A stretch of DNA of 46,004 nucleotides from Pseudonocardia acidicola (GCF_012911935.1 NZ_JAAXLA010000055.1:1-46004); one strand, 5' to 3'. Positions 6,394-15,704 are shown, counted from the stretch's first letter. Numbers and translations: made by a program. Notes: generated by a model not told the origin, from the sequence alone.

Positions 6394-7782
6394 TCAGCGT
6401 CCCCCGGCCACCGCGACCCGGGCGGGATCGTCGCCGGCCAGGCACGGGCTGCCGGTGAGCCGGTCGAGCTGCACCGCACCGGCCAGCGCGCGGTAGCCGG
6501 CCGCCGTCAGGTGCAGGCCGTCCCCGGAGTCGAACACCGGCAGGAGCCGGCTGGGGTGCGCCGGGTCGGCCACTGCGGCGGCGAAGTCGAACACGCCGTC
6601 GGCGTGCATCTCGCCCTGACTGCGGACCCACGCGTTCACCGCGTCGCGGACCGCGATCGCGCGAGGGGTGCCGTGCGCACCCGCAACCGACGGCGTGATC
6701 GTGGTGAGGAAGACCCGCAGTCCGGCGGCGCGGGCCTGGTCGGCGAAGCCGATGAGACCCGAGATGATCTGCCCGGCGGTGCGCCCGGCCGCGATGTCGT
6801 TGGTGCCGATGTGCAGCACCACGTCGGTGACACCGGACGCGGCCGCGACGTCGTGGGCGAACCGGCGGCCCGGCGAATCGCCCTCGATCTCCGGACGGTC
6901 GGCGAGCAGTTGATTGCGCGAGATCCCGGCGTTGAGCACGGACATCACAGCCCGGCCGCCGACGCCGGCGAGGCGGGCGGACAGCGCGTCGGACCAGCGG
7001 TCGTCGCGGCCGGGGTCGCTGCCCACCCCATCGGTGATCGAGTCGCCGACGAGCACCACGGCGTTCTCGTGGTGGGGAGCGAGGACGTCGACCCCGGTGA
7101 GGACCAACCACGAGGAGATCGGGGTGGCGAACGCGGCGCCGTCGGTGGTGTCGGCGAAGTCGCCGCCACCGGACACGTACGAGGTCTGCAGTGCGACCGG
7201 GTGTGCGGCGACGTGGTCCGGCTCGGCCGGTAGGAACATGCTCACCGCGATCGGCTGACCTGCCTCGGCCACGAACGGCACCGGGTCGCTGAGGATCTCC
7301 GCCCCCGGTGCCACCGCGACGACCGGCAGCCCGCCGAAGAACACCGGCCGCGCCGTCCCGCCGAGCACCGCCGGGCCGACACCGGCCCGGCCCGCGGTCA
7401 CCGCGCCGACCAGCAGCGGCACCCGGCCGTAGCGGTTGGAGAGCCGGACCCGGATCTCCGAGCCGGTGACCTGTGGACGGACGATCATCCGCAGGGTCCG
7501 CCCCGCCAGCGCCGACGCGATCGGCACGCCGGCCGCCGCCTGCGGGCTGGTCTCCCACGCCGTCACCCAGCCCGGTCCGCAGGAGTCGGACCCGGCCGTC
7601 CGGGCAGCCGGGCGCTGACCGGCCGCCGCCGCCGACGGATCACCGACCGCACCCACCGCGACGAGTGCGCTCACCGTCGTCACGAGCACGGTTCCGATCG
7701 CGAGACCGGGGGGCGCCCAGCGGGACCGGTGTGGCCGGACGGCCCGCCTCAGGCTCGCGCCGACAGCCGCGATCACCCGCAT
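6394..7782 (-). CDS. secreted SGNH/GDSL hydrolase
   Basis: A 462-aa esterase/lipase-type enzyme. From the ATG at 7782 a basic start and a hydrophobic segment at about 24-48 are followed by an Ala-rich region, so it is a signal peptide or N-terminal anchor. A GTG at 7833 would add 17 residues ahead of this. SGNH blocks are in order: block I VVLVGDSIT (Ser248), block II NAGISRN (Gly286), block III HIGTND (Asn328), block V DGLHLTAAGY (Asp421, His424). The roughly 170 residues before block I form a beta-rich N-terminal domain as in other actinobacterial SGNH esterases. The substrate is not predictable. It converges with the RHH-like gene (6-bp gap). Confidence 0.9.
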   Translation of the reverse strand: MRVIAAVGASLRRAVRPHRSRWAPPGLAIGTVLVTTVSALVAVGAVGDPSAAAAGQRPAARTAGSDSCGPGWVTAWETSPQAAAGVPIASALAGRTLRMIVRPQVTGSEIRVRLSNRYGRVPLLVGAVTAGRAGVGPAVLGGTARPVFFGGLPVVAVAPGAEILSDPVPFVAEAGQPIAVSMFLPAEPDHVAAHPVALQTSYVSGGGDFADTTDGAAFATPISSWLVLTGVDVLAPHHENAVVLVGDSITDGVGSDPGRDDRWSDALSARLAGVGGRAVMSVLNAGISRNQLLADRPEIEGDSPGRRFAHDVAAASGVTDVVLHIGTNDIAAGRTAGQIISGLIGFADQARAAGLRVFLTTITPSVAGAHGTPRAIAVRDAVNAWVRSQGEMHADGVFDFAAAVADPAHPSRLLPVFDSGDGLHLTAAGYRALAGAVQLDRLTGSPCLAGDDPARVAVAGGR

Positions 7783-8157
7783 CGCCCCACCCGAACCCCC
7801 TCGCCCGTCGATGCCGGTCGGCCGGACGATCACCGCCCGCGGAAATGGTCGCCGAGATCGGCGACGACGTGACGGACGCGGTGTCGCCCGTCCGGGTACT
7901 GCGCACGTCGCTACGTCCAGACGAACGACGCCGTCAGCTCATCGGTGAGTGGTCCGAATGGGTGATTACGTTACGTTGCGTGGAATTCACGCTCGGAGAT
8001 CGCCGGCCGGGCCGTCACCGAGGCGGGTGGCACACCTCAGCCTGACCATCCGACCAGGTGGCAGCCGGCCACGGTGAGCACAGGATCTACACCGGGAACC
8101 CGGCACGGCCTACTGTCGTGCCACCACGAAGCGACGACGCTGCAAGGAGGCCCGCAC
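7783..8157. other. divergent intergenic region (hydrolase / propionyl-CoA synthetase)
   Basis: No gene is supported. A short AT-richer patch around 7965-7990 holds the near-repeat TTACGTTACGTTGCGTGG and may contain promoter or operator elements for one or both divergent genes, but no clear -35/-10 pair was found. Confidence 0.35.
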
Positions 8158-10035
8158 GTGGGCGATTACCAGGACATCTTCCGCGCCAGCGTGGACGACC
8201 CGGAGGCGTTCTGGCTGGGCGCCGCCGAGACGATCGACTGGCACGTGAAGCCGACGCGCGCGCTGGACGACGCCAACCCGCCGTTCTACCGGTGGTTCCC
8301 CGACGGGGAGCTGAACGTCGCGTACAACGCGCTGGACCGCCACGTCGACGCCGGCCGTGGCGACCAGGCCGCACTGATCTACGACAGCCCGGTCACCGGC
8401 ACGAAGCGGACCCACACGTACACCCAGCTGCGCGACGAGGTCGCGAGATTCGCCGGTGTGCTCGCCGGCCTGGGGGTCGGCAAGGGCGACCGGGTCGTGA
8501 TCTACATGCCGATGGTCCCCGAGGCCGCGATCGCGATGCTGGCCACGGCCCGCATCGGCGCCGTGCACTCGGTGGTGTTCGGCGGCTTCGCGCCCAAGGA
8601 GCTCGCGGTCCGCATCGACGACGCGGCACCGAAGGTGATCGTGTCGGCGTCCTGCGGCATCGAGGGCAAGCGGGTCATCGAGTACAAGCCGCTGCTGGAC
8701 AGGGCCATCGAGATGGCGGCGAACAAGCCGGCCAAGCAGGTCATCCTGCAGCGGCCGCAGGCCGAGGCCACGATGGGCGAGAACGACATCGACTGGGCCG
8801 AGGCGATGTCCGAGGCGACACCGGCCGAGCCGGTGCCGGTCAAGGCCACCGACCCGCTCTACATCCTCTACACCTCCGGCACCACCGGGAAACCCAAGGG
8901 CGTCGTGCGCGACAGCGGCGGTTACGCGGTCGCGTTGCGCTGGACCATGCCGAACGTCTACGACGTCGACGCCGGCGAGGCCATGTTCACCGCGTCCGAC
9001 GTGGGCTGGGTCGTCGGGCACTCCTACATCGTCTACGCGCCGCTGCTCACCGGCGCGACGACCGTGCTCTACGAGGGCAAGCCGGTCGGGACCCCGGACG
9101 CCGGCCAGTTCTGGCGGGTCATCGCCGAGAACGGCGTGAAGAGCATGTTCACCGCGCCGACGGCGTTCCGGGCCATCAAGAAGGAGGACCCGAAGGGCAC
9201 GCTGCTCGCCGACTACGACCTCAGCAACCTGCAGTACCTCTTCCTCGCCGGTGAGCGGCTCGATCCCGAGACCTACCGCTGGGCCTCCGACCTGCTCGGC
9301 ATCCCCGTGATCGACCACTGGTGGCAGACCGAGACCGGCTGGCCGATCGTGGCCAACCCGATGGGCATCGAGGCGCAGGAGATCAAGCCCGGTTCCCCGA
9401 CGCTGCCGCTGCCCGGCTGGGACGTGCAGGTGCTCGGCCCCGACGGCAAGCCCGTCGAGGCGGGCACCGACGGCGCGATCGTCGTGAAGCTGCCGATGCC
9501 GCCGGGGTCACTGCCGACGCTGTGGAACGACGACGAGCGGTTCGTGAAGTCCTACATGTCGGCCTTCGACGGCTATTACCTGACCGGCGACGGCGGGCAT
9601 CTCGACTCCGACGGCTACCTGTTCGTCATGGGCCGCACCGACGACGTGATCAACGTCGCCGGGCACCGGCTGTCCACCGGCGGCATGGAGGAGGTCCTCG
9701 CCTCCCATCCCGACGTCGCCGAGTGCGCCGTCATCGGCGTCGCCGACCAGATGAAGGGCCAGATCCCGCGCGGGTTCGTCGTGCTCAAGGCCGGGGTCGA
9801 CACCGACGAGGAGCAGCTGCGCGCAGAGCTCGTGCAGATGGTCCGCGACCAGGTCGGCGCGGTCGCCTCGCTCAAGGACGTCGCGGTCGTCGCGGCGCTG
9901 CCCAAGACCCGCTCGGGCAAGATCCTCCGCAAGACGATGCGCGGGATCGCCGACGGCGTCGACGAGCCGGTGCCCTCGACCATCGACGACGCATCGGTGC
10001 TCGACGCACTGCGACCGGTGCTGCGCCGGGAGTAG
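8158..10035 (+). CDS. prpE: propionyl-CoA synthetase-like AMP-forming ligase
   Basis: A 625-aa member of the acetyl/propionyl-CoA synthetase family, which activates short-chain carboxylates to acyl-CoA using ATP. The P-loop is YTSGTTGKPKGVV, the A5 motif is HWWQTETGWPI, and the C-terminal catalytic lysine is in TRSGKILRKTMR. The segment SASCGIEGKRVIEYKPLLD is typical of PrpE rather than Acs. The GTG at 8158 was chosen because AAGGAGG lies 8 nt upstream; a longer reading to 8074 would add 28 residues not seen in the family. It is monocistronic, followed by two hairpins. No methylcitrate or methylmalonyl pathway genes are nearby. Acetate versus propionate preference cannot be decided from motifs alone. 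Confidence 0.88.
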   Translation: MGDYQDIFRASVDDPEAFWLGAAETIDWHVKPTRALDDANPPFYRWFPDGELNVAYNALDRHVDAGRGDQAALIYDSPVTGTKRTHTYTQLRDEVARFAGVLAGLGVGKGDRVVIYMPMVPEAAIAMLATARIGAVHSVVFGGFAPKELAVRIDDAAPKVIVSASCGIEGKRVIEYKPLLDRAIEMAANKPAKQVILQRPQAEATMGENDIDWAEAMSEATPAEPVPVKATDPLYILYTSGTTGKPKGVVRDSGGYAVALRWTMPNVYDVDAGEAMFTASDVGWVVGHSYIVYAPLLTGATTVLYEGKPVGTPDAGQFWRVIAENGVKSMFTAPTAFRAIKKEDPKGTLLADYDLSNLQYLFLAGERLDPETYRWASDLLGIPVIDHWWQTETGWPIVANPMGIEAQEIKPGSPTLPLPGWDVQVLGPDGKPVEAGTDGAIVVKLPMPPGSLPTLWNDDERFVKSYMSAFDGYYLTGDGGHLDSDGYLFVMGRTDDVINVAGHRLSTGGMEEVLASHPDVAECAVIGVADQMKGQIPRGFVVLKAGVDTDEEQLRAELVQMVRDQVGAVASLKDVAVVAALPKTRSGKILRKTMRGIADGVDEPVPSTIDDASVLDALRPVLRRE

Positions 10036-10056
10036 TGCGTCACGCAGTGACGTACT
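10034..10056 (+). terminator. hairpin overlapping the prpE stop codon
   Basis: AGTGCGTCAC (10034-10043) and GTGACGTACT (10047-10056) form a 10-bp stem (one G-U pair) with a 3-nt loop, followed by CCTTTC. It begins inside the stop codon, so it is either an intrinsic terminator or a 3'-end-protecting stem. Confidence 0.55.
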
Positions 10057-10107
10057 CCTTTCGGCCGTATCAAGACAGGGCCGTACGGACCAACTTCGGC
10101 GGCTGCA

Positions 10108-10136
10108 GGGGCCGCGGGGTAACGCCCCGCGGCCCC
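10108..10136 (+). terminator. strong GC hairpin downstream of prpE
   Basis: GGGGCCGCGGGG (10108-10119) and CCCCGCGGCCCC (10125-10136) are perfect complements around a 5-nt loop. There is no U-tract, as is common for actinobacterial terminators. Confidence 0.7.
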
Positions 10137-10208
10137 GTTCCCGATGTCCGGACGCGGCCGCACGCTCCCCCTCGGCGGTCGTCCCGTTCGTCGAGAGGAC
10201 CGCCTCTT

Positions 10209-10481
10209 ATGCACGCCCTCGGCAGTACTCGGATAGTCGCGCTCGCCGCCCTGCTGGGCGCCGCCCTGGTCCTCGCGGTCGCCGGGGCCGCGGCGGAGGG
10301 CCCGGGCCGCCGCGGCGCGGCGCCGTCCCGCCACGTCGGCGAGCCGGCCCTGCACCACCCGACACCGACTCCGCGCACAGCGCTCTCGACGGTGGCCCGG
10401 CCGTACTCCATGATCCGAGCCGCCGTTCCGGCGACCACCGCGGTGGCCGCCGGTGAGCCGGATCGGCCGCTGAAAGGGTGA
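10209..10481 (+). CDS. possible small secreted peptide
   Basis: An ATG at 10209 preceded by AGAGGA opens a 90-aa frame. It starts with a short polar N terminus and a long hydrophobic stretch (RIVALAALLGAALVLAVAGA), then a Pro/Thr/Arg-rich tail with no Cys. That is the look of a signal peptide plus a short exported chain. The frame is the continuation of a long shadow frame of prpE, so it could be chance. No family is recognised. It sits between the prpE terminator and the ferredoxin gene. Confidence 0.4.
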   Translation: MHALGSTRIVALAALLGAALVLAVAGAAAEGPGRRGAAPSRHVGEPALHHPTPTPRTALSTVARPYSMIRAAVPATTAVAAGEPDRPLKG

Positions 10482-10515
10482 CCTGGGTCTCCCGGGCGGG
10501 GCATCCGGGTGCACG

Positions 10516-10716
10516 ATGACGCGCATGAAGGTCGTCGTGGATTTCGATCTGTGTGAGAGCAACGCCGTCTGCATGGGCATCGCGCCCGAGGTGTTCGAGG
10601 TCCGGGAGGACGACTTCCTCTACATCCTCGACGAGAACCCCCCGGAGTCGCTGCGGCCGAAGCTCGAGGAGGCCGTGCGCAGCTGCCCGAAGGCGGCCAT
10701 CGCGCTGCAGGAGTGA
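10516..10716 (+). CDS. [3Fe-4S]-type ferredoxin
   Basis: A 66-aa small electron carrier. Cysteines are C13 (DLCESNAVC), C19 and C57 (SCPKAAI). The second-position cysteine of a [4Fe-4S] ferredoxin is replaced by the CESNAVC spacing, so a [3Fe-4S] cluster is expected, as in the ferredoxins that serve actinobacterial cytochromes P450. An alternative ATG at 10525 would remove three residues. No P450 or ferredoxin reductase gene is adjacent, so its redox partner is encoded elsewhere. It converges with the VOC gene (10-bp gap). Confidence 0.92.
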   Translation: MTRMKVVVDFDLCESNAVCMGIAPEVFEVREDDFLYILDENPPESLRPKLEEAVRSCPKAAIALQE

Positions 10717-10726
10717 CCTGCCGCGG

Positions 10727-11491
10727 TCAACCCGTGGGTGGCGTGATGATGCTGAAGACCGCGCCCTGCGGGTCGCCCAGCACCGTGAAGCGGCCCGGTT
10801 GGATGTCCGTCGGGGGCACCAGGACCGCGCCGCCGAGTTCCCGGGCGCGCGCGGCGGCGGTGTCGGTGTCCGTGGCCGCGAAGTAGACCATCCAGTGCGC
10901 CGGGATGTCGGCGGGCCACTTCTCGTCCATCGTCAACATGCCACCGATCCACTGGTCGCCCCGCAGCCAGACGGTGTACGGGAAACCGCCCATCGGCTCG
11001 GTCCGGGCTGTCCAGCCGAACACCGCGTGGTAGAACTCGGCGGCCGCGGCCGGCTCGCGCGTGGTCAGCTCGTTCCAGCAGCACGCCCCGGGCTCGCCCC
11101 ACAAGCCGGCGCCGATGTGGTCGCGTGGCTGCCACACCGCGAACGCCGCGCCGGTGGGGTCGGACAGCGCGGCCATCCGGCCCCAGGTCATGACGTCCAT
11201 CGGTTCGAGGTAGACCTGCCCGCCTGCGTCCCGGACCGACTTCGCCGTGGTGTCGGCGTCCACGACCGAGATGTAGGTGGCCCAGAACGGGCGCCCGGAG
11301 TGGCGCATCGGGCCGATGCCGGCGACCGGGTACCCGTTCATCAGACACATCCGGTACCCGCCCGACTCGGGCGGCCCCTCCTCGCCGGCCCAGCCGAACA
11401 GCCCGCCGTAGAACTCGGCCGCCGCCGCGGGGTCGGGGGTGCCCAGATCCACCCAGGAGGGCCTACCCGGCGGGTAGCTGTGCATCTCCAT
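10727..11491 (-). CDS. two-domain VOC family protein
   Basis: A 254-aa protein with two tandem VOC (glyoxalase-fold) domains, about 8-122 and 135-254. Each opens with the same pattern (WVDLGTPDPAAAAEFYGGLF; WNELTTREPAAAAEFYHAVF), marking an internal duplication. Each closes with a DPxGAxFxxxxP strand. The architecture and length match the actinobacterial CFP30B/27-kDa antigen-like group, a family without a settled reaction. The ATG at 11491 has GGAG 9 nt upstream. It is monocistronic. Confidence 0.88.
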   Translation of the reverse strand: MEMHSYPPGRPSWVDLGTPDPAAAAEFYGGLFGWAGEEGPPESGGYRMCLMNGYPVAGIGPMRHSGRPFWATYISVVDADTTAKSVRDAGGQVYLEPMDVMTWGRMAALSDPTGAAFAVWQPRDHIGAGLWGEPGACCWNELTTREPAAAAEFYHAVFGWTARTEPMGGFPYTVWLRGDQWIGGMLTMDEKWPADIPAHWMVYFAATDTDTAAARARELGGAVLVPPTDIQPGRFTVLGDPQGAVFSIITPPTG

Positions 11492-11510
11492 CGCAAGCTC
11501 CGCTGGTCGG

Positions 11511-11539
11511 GGTCCGTGGTGCTGCAGAGCTCACGGACC
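11511..11539. promoter_or_regulatory. inverted repeat between divergent genes
   Basis: GGTCCGTG (11511-11518) and CACGGACC (11532-11539) are perfect complements around 13 nt. They lie between the start of the minus-strand VOC gene and the plus-strand acyl-CoA synthetase operon, so this is a candidate operator for either. Confidence 0.4.
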
Positions 11540-11697
11540 GGAGCGGGACATCCTCGTCCGGCCGGGCCTCCCCGGTCAGGGCTGAACGGCCTTATCAGAA
11601 CGCCCCGGACCCCCCGGACGACCGGTGCCGCTTGCCGCTCCCCCGGCCAGGGGTCAGGATCACCTCGCTGTCGCCCGAAGCCGGAGGAGAGTCACCG

Positions 11698-13302
11698 ATG
11701 ACCGTCTGGAACACCCCGCTGACCCCGCTGGCGTTCCTGCGTCGCTCGGCCGAGGTCTATCCGGACAAGCAGGCGATCGTCTACGGCGACCGCCGGTCCA
11801 GCTACGCCGAGTTCGCCGCGGAGGCGACCCGGGTCGCGCACGCGCTGCGCGGCTCCGGCATCGAGCCGGGCGACCGGGTGGCCTACCTGCTGCCGAACGT
11901 GCCCGAGATGCTCGTCGCGCACTTCGCCGTGCCGCTCGCCGGCGCCGTCCTGGTCGCGATCAACACCCGGCTGTCCACCGAGGAGATCCGCTACATCCTC
12001 GACCACTCGGGCGCGAAGCTGCTGGTCGTCGATGCGGCGCTGTATCCGCAGGTGGCGCCGGTGGCCGCCGACCTGAAGACCGTCGAGGAGATCATCACCG
12101 TGATCGACCCGGCGGCGCCGGGCGACGGCACCGGCAGCGGTGTGACCTACGACGACCTGCTGGCCCGCGGCGCGGACGACCCGCTGCCCTGGGCGGTCGA
12201 GGACGAGAACGCGACGATCGCGATCAACTACACGTCGGGCACGACCGGCAAGCCCAAGGGCGTGCAGTACATCCACCGCGGCGCGTACCTGAACTCGTTC
12301 GGCGAGGTCGTGCACTCCGCGCACACCCCGGACACCGTGTACCTGTGGACGCTGCCGATGTTCCACTGCAACGGCTGGTGCACGCCGTGGGCCATCACCG
12401 CGATCGGCGGCACCCATGTGTGCCTGCGCGAGGTGCGCGGCGACGTGATCTGGAAGCTGATCAACGAACACCGGGTGACTCACCTCAACGGGGCCCCCAC
12501 CGTCGTCACCACGATCATGCGGGCACCCGAGGCCACGACGCTGGACTACCAGCTCGTGATCACCACGGCGGGCGCGCCGCCGAGCCCGACGACGATCCTG
12601 CAGATGGAGCGGATGAACTTCCGCATCGTGCACGTCTACGGGCTCACCGAGACCTACGGGCCGTACTCGGTCAACCAGTACCAGCGGGCCTGGGACTCGC
12701 TCGAGCCCGAGGAGCGGGCGGGGATGCAGGCCCGCCAGGGCGTCGGCATGGTGTGCGCGGACTGGCTGCGCGTCGTCGACCAGGACATGAACGACGTTCC
12801 CGCCGACGGCACGACGATGGGCGAGATCGTCATGCGCGGCAACAACGTCATGGCCGGCTACTACAAGGACCCGGAGGGCACCGCGAAGGCGTTCTCCGGC
12901 GGCTGGTTCCACTCCGGCGACCTCGGCGTCATGCACCCCGACGGCTACGTCGAGCTGCGCGACCGGGCCAAGGACGTCGTCGTCTCCGGTGGCGAGAACA
13001 TCTCCACGGTCGAGGTGGAGCAGGCGATCGTCTCGCACCCCGCGGTGCTGGAGGTGGCCGTGATCGGCGTACCCGACGAGAGGTGGGGCGAGCGGCCCAA
13101 GGCGTTCGTGGTGCTCGCCGACGGGGAGAGCGCCACCGAGGAGGAGCTCATCGAGCACGTGAAGTCGAAGATCGCCCGGTACAAGGCGCCCAAGGCCGTG
13201 GAGATCGTCACCGAGCTGCCCAAGACCTCGACGGGCAAGGTGCAGAAGTTCGAACTGCGGGAGAAGGAGTGGTCCGGGGAGGCCAGCCGCATCCGGGGCT
13301 GA
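11698..13302 (+). CDS. acyl-CoA synthetase (AMP-forming, FadD-like)
   Basis: A 534-aa ANL-superfamily ligase that activates a carboxylic acid through an acyl-adenylate to acyl-CoA. Motifs in order: NYTSGTTGKPKGV (P-loop), WTLPMFHCNGWCTPW, VYGLTETYGPYSV, then WFHSGDLGVMHPDGYVELRD and ISTVEVEQAI. The catalytic lysine lies in PKTSTGKVQKFEL. The ATG at 11698 follows GGAGGAGA. The FHCNGWC segment is typical of medium/long-chain and aromatic acyl-CoA synthetases. It is the first gene of a probable operon with a flavin monooxygenase and an MFS transporter, suggesting uptake and catabolism of an acid or ketone; the substrate is unknown. Confidence 0.9.
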   Translation: MTVWNTPLTPLAFLRRSAEVYPDKQAIVYGDRRSSYAEFAAEATRVAHALRGSGIEPGDRVAYLLPNVPEMLVAHFAVPLAGAVLVAINTRLSTEEIRYILDHSGAKLLVVDAALYPQVAPVAADLKTVEEIITVIDPAAPGDGTGSGVTYDDLLARGADDPLPWAVEDENATIAINYTSGTTGKPKGVQYIHRGAYLNSFGEVVHSAHTPDTVYLWTLPMFHCNGWCTPWAITAIGGTHVCLREVRGDVIWKLINEHRVTHLNGAPTVVTTIMRAPEATTLDYQLVITTAGAPPSPTTILQMERMNFRIVHVYGLTETYGPYSVNQYQRAWDSLEPEERAGMQARQGVGMVCADWLRVVDQDMNDVPADGTTMGEIVMRGNNVMAGYYKDPEGTAKAFSGGWFHSGDLGVMHPDGYVELRDRAKDVVVSGGENISTVEVEQAIVSHPAVLEVAVIGVPDERWGERPKAFVVLADGESATEEELIEHVKSKIARYKAPKAVEIVTELPKTSTGKVQKFELREKEWSGEASRIRG

Positions 13303-13375
13303 CCCGCCGGCCGGGGTCGACACATGTGACCTGGAGCACTGCCTGGCGGGCGTTTGTCCATTAGCGTTGCTCACC

Positions 13376-14470
13376 ATGCACGTCGGGCGCGGCATCTTCC
13401 TGCAGAACAACGGTGACCCGGACCGGGACGCCGAGATCGTCGCCACCGAGTTCCGCCTGGCCGAGCAGGCCGAGGCGGACGGGTTCGACTCGCTGTGGGC
13501 GGCCGAGCACCACTTCGACGGCTACCACATGTGCCCGAACCCGGCCCAGGTGCTGACCTACCTCGCCGGCCGCACCCGGCGGGTGCTGCTCGGGTCGATG
13601 GTCGTCGTGCTGCCCTGGCACGACCCGGTGCGCCTCGCCGAGGACCTCGCGCTGGTCGACCACCTCTCCGAGGGTCGGCTGGTGCTCGGCGTCGGGCGCG
13701 GCCTGGGCCGGATCGAGTTCGAGGGCTTCCGCCTGGAGATGGGTGAGTCGCGGCCCCGGTTCATCGAGCACGCGGAGGCCCTCGTGCAGGGCTTCGAGAC
13801 CGGCACGATGGCCTACGACGGCGAGTACTACCGCCAGCCGCCGGTGGCGTTGCGCCCGAAACCACGCGGGTCGCTGCGTGGTCGGGTGTACGCCGCCGCG
13901 GTGTCCCCCGCATCGATGGACATCATGGCCCGGCTCGGCTTCGGGGTGCTGGTCATCCCGCAGAAGCCGTGGGCGACCACCGAGGCCGAGGTCGCGGCCT
14001 ACCGCGAGCGCTTCCTGGAGATCAACGGAGTGGAGCCGCCGCGGCCACTGCTGGCGACCTGGACGGCGGTGCACGAGTCGGCCGCCGCCGCGCAGGAGCT
14101 GCACTCCGAACACATCGTCCGCTACGCCCGGTCGATCGTGGAGCACTACGAGTTCGGCAACGAGGGCCTCGCCGAGATCCCGGGCTACGAGTACTACGGG
14201 GCACTCGCGAAGAACCTCAAGAAGCGCGGCCTGGAGGAGTTCACCCACTTCCTGGCCGGGCTGCAGGTGCACGGGACCCCGGACGCCGTCACCGACCAGC
14301 TCGTCGACTACGCGCGCCGGATCGACGCCGCCGGGGTGATCGCGGTGCTGTCCACGTTCGGGCACCAGAGCACCGCGGAGGCGATGCGCAACCAGGCGCT
14401 GTTCGCGAGCGCCGTACTGCCGAAGCTGCAGGCGATCGACACGCATCGCGTGCTCGGCGCCGCCGCATGA
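13376..14470 (+). CDS. LLM class flavin-dependent oxidoreductase
   Basis: A 364-aa protein of the bacterial luciferase-like monooxygenase family (TIM barrel; uses reduced FMN or F420). Visible family features are the start MHVGRGIFLQNN, FDSLWAAEHHFDGYHMCPNP at about 41-60, and SEGRLVLGVGRGLGRIEFEGF. The ATG at 13376 is preferred over a TTG at 13367. It sits 73 bp after the acyl-CoA synthetase and overlaps the MFS gene by 4 bp (ATGA), so the three are probably one transcript. Whether it uses FMNH2 or F420 and which substrate it oxidises cannot be read here. Confidence 0.88.
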   Translation: MHVGRGIFLQNNGDPDRDAEIVATEFRLAEQAEADGFDSLWAAEHHFDGYHMCPNPAQVLTYLAGRTRRVLLGSMVVVLPWHDPVRLAEDLALVDHLSEGRLVLGVGRGLGRIEFEGFRLEMGESRPRFIEHAEALVQGFETGTMAYDGEYYRQPPVALRPKPRGSLRGRVYAAAVSPASMDIMARLGFGVLVIPQKPWATTEAEVAAYRERFLEINGVEPPRPLLATWTAVHESAAAAQELHSEHIVRYARSIVEHYEFGNEGLAEIPGYEYYGALAKNLKKRGLEEFTHFLAGLQVHGTPDAVTDQLVDYARRIDAAGVIAVLSTFGHQSTAEAMRNQALFASAVLPKLQAIDTHRVLGAAA

Positions 14471-15675
14471 CCCGCGCCGCCCCGGGTGCCGCGGCCCCGC
14501 CGCGGGAGGCGCCCGGGGCGCTGCGCGCCGCCTCGGGCGCCGTCGCCACCACGACCGCGACGGTGCTGCCGATCTTCCTCACCGGAGCGCTGGCGGTGCA
14601 GATCTCCGCCGAGCTCGGCTTCGACCCGGCCGGGCTGGGACTGGTCGTGGCGTTGTACTTCGGGGTCAGCGCGCTGGCGTCGCTGCCGGTCGGGTGGCTG
14701 GTGGAGCGGTTCGGGTCGGGCCCCACCAGCCGCCTCGCGGTGCTCGGCGCGGCGGCCGTGATGACCGTCCTGGCGGCCGCGGCGCGGTCCTATCCGGCGC
14801 TGGTCGCGATCCTGCTGTGCAGCGCGTGGTGCAACGTGATGGGCCAGCTGTCGTCGAACCTCACGCTGGCCCGGTCCGTCCCGGCGCACCGGCTGGGGCT
14901 GTCGTTCGGGGTCAAGCAGGCTGCGATCCCGCTGGCCACACTGCTCTCCGGGGTCGCGGTGCCCGTCGTCGCGCTGACCGTCGGCTGGCGCTGGGCCTAC
15001 GTGATCGGCGCCGGGCTCGCGGTGTCGGCGCTGCTGCTCAGCCCTCGACACGTCGCGGCGCACGAGCGGAACCGCGCCGCCCCCGGGGAACGGGCCACCG
15101 CGGCGCTGAGCGTGATCGGGCTGGCCTCCGGGCTGGCCGCGGCGACGGCGACGGCGCTGGGCATCTTCCTCGTGGCGTCCGCTGTCGACCGGGGCATCGA
15201 CCCCGGGCTGGCCGGCCTGGTCCTGACCCTGGGCAGCATCGTCGGGCTGTCCATGCGGTTGCTGCACGGGTGGCTCGCCGACCGGCGCAACGGCGGGCAC
15301 GTCACGGTGGTCGCCGGGAGCCTCGTGCTGGGCGCGGGCGGGCTGGTGCTGCTCGCGACCCCGGGCACGGTCGCGCTGGTGATCGGCACGATCCTCGCCT
15401 TCGGGCTGGGCTGGGCGTGGCCGGGGCTGCTGCAGTTCGCGGTGGTCCGGCTCAACCCGTCGGCACCCGCCGCGGCGACCTCGATCGTGCAGGTGGGGGT
15501 GTACGCGGGCGGGTTTCTCGGGCCGGTCGGGTTCGGCTTCCTCGCCACGCACGCGTCGTTCCCGGTGGCGTGGCTCAGCGGGGCGGTCACGATGGTGATC
15601 GCCGCCGCCGGGATGATCATCGGCCGGCGGATGCTCGTCGCGCACCGGGTCGCCCACGAGCCGGCCGCGCGGTAG
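14467..15675 (+). CDS. MFS transporter
   Basis: A 402-aa major facilitator with about 12 hydrophobic segments in two bundles separated by a hydrophilic, charged centre at about 195-215. The loop between helices 2 and 3 carries GWLVERFGSGPTSR, the family's G-x3-D/E-R-x-G-x-R/K motif. The ATG at 14467 overlaps the previous stop (ATGA), so translation is coupled to the monooxygenase. A CynX/NimT-like or sugar/acid transporter is possible; the specificity is not visible. It likely imports the substrate of the two upstream enzymes. Confidence 0.87.
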   Translation: MTRAAPGAAAPPREAPGALRAASGAVATTTATVLPIFLTGALAVQISAELGFDPAGLGLVVALYFGVSALASLPVGWLVERFGSGPTSRLAVLGAAAVMTVLAAAARSYPALVAILLCSAWCNVMGQLSSNLTLARSVPAHRLGLSFGVKQAAIPLATLLSGVAVPVVALTVGWRWAYVIGAGLAVSALLLSPRHVAAHERNRAAPGERATAALSVIGLASGLAAATATALGIFLVASAVDRGIDPGLAGLVLTLGSIVGLSMRLLHGWLADRRNGGHVTVVAGSLVLGAGGLVLLATPGTVALVIGTILAFGLGWAWPGLLQFAVVRLNPSAPAAATSIVQVGVYAGGFLGPVGFGFLATHASFPVAWLSGAVTMVIAAAGMIIGRRMLVAHRVAHEPAAR

Positions 15676-15704
15676 CCGCGCCCCGGCGGTCCCGACCCGC
15701 TCAC

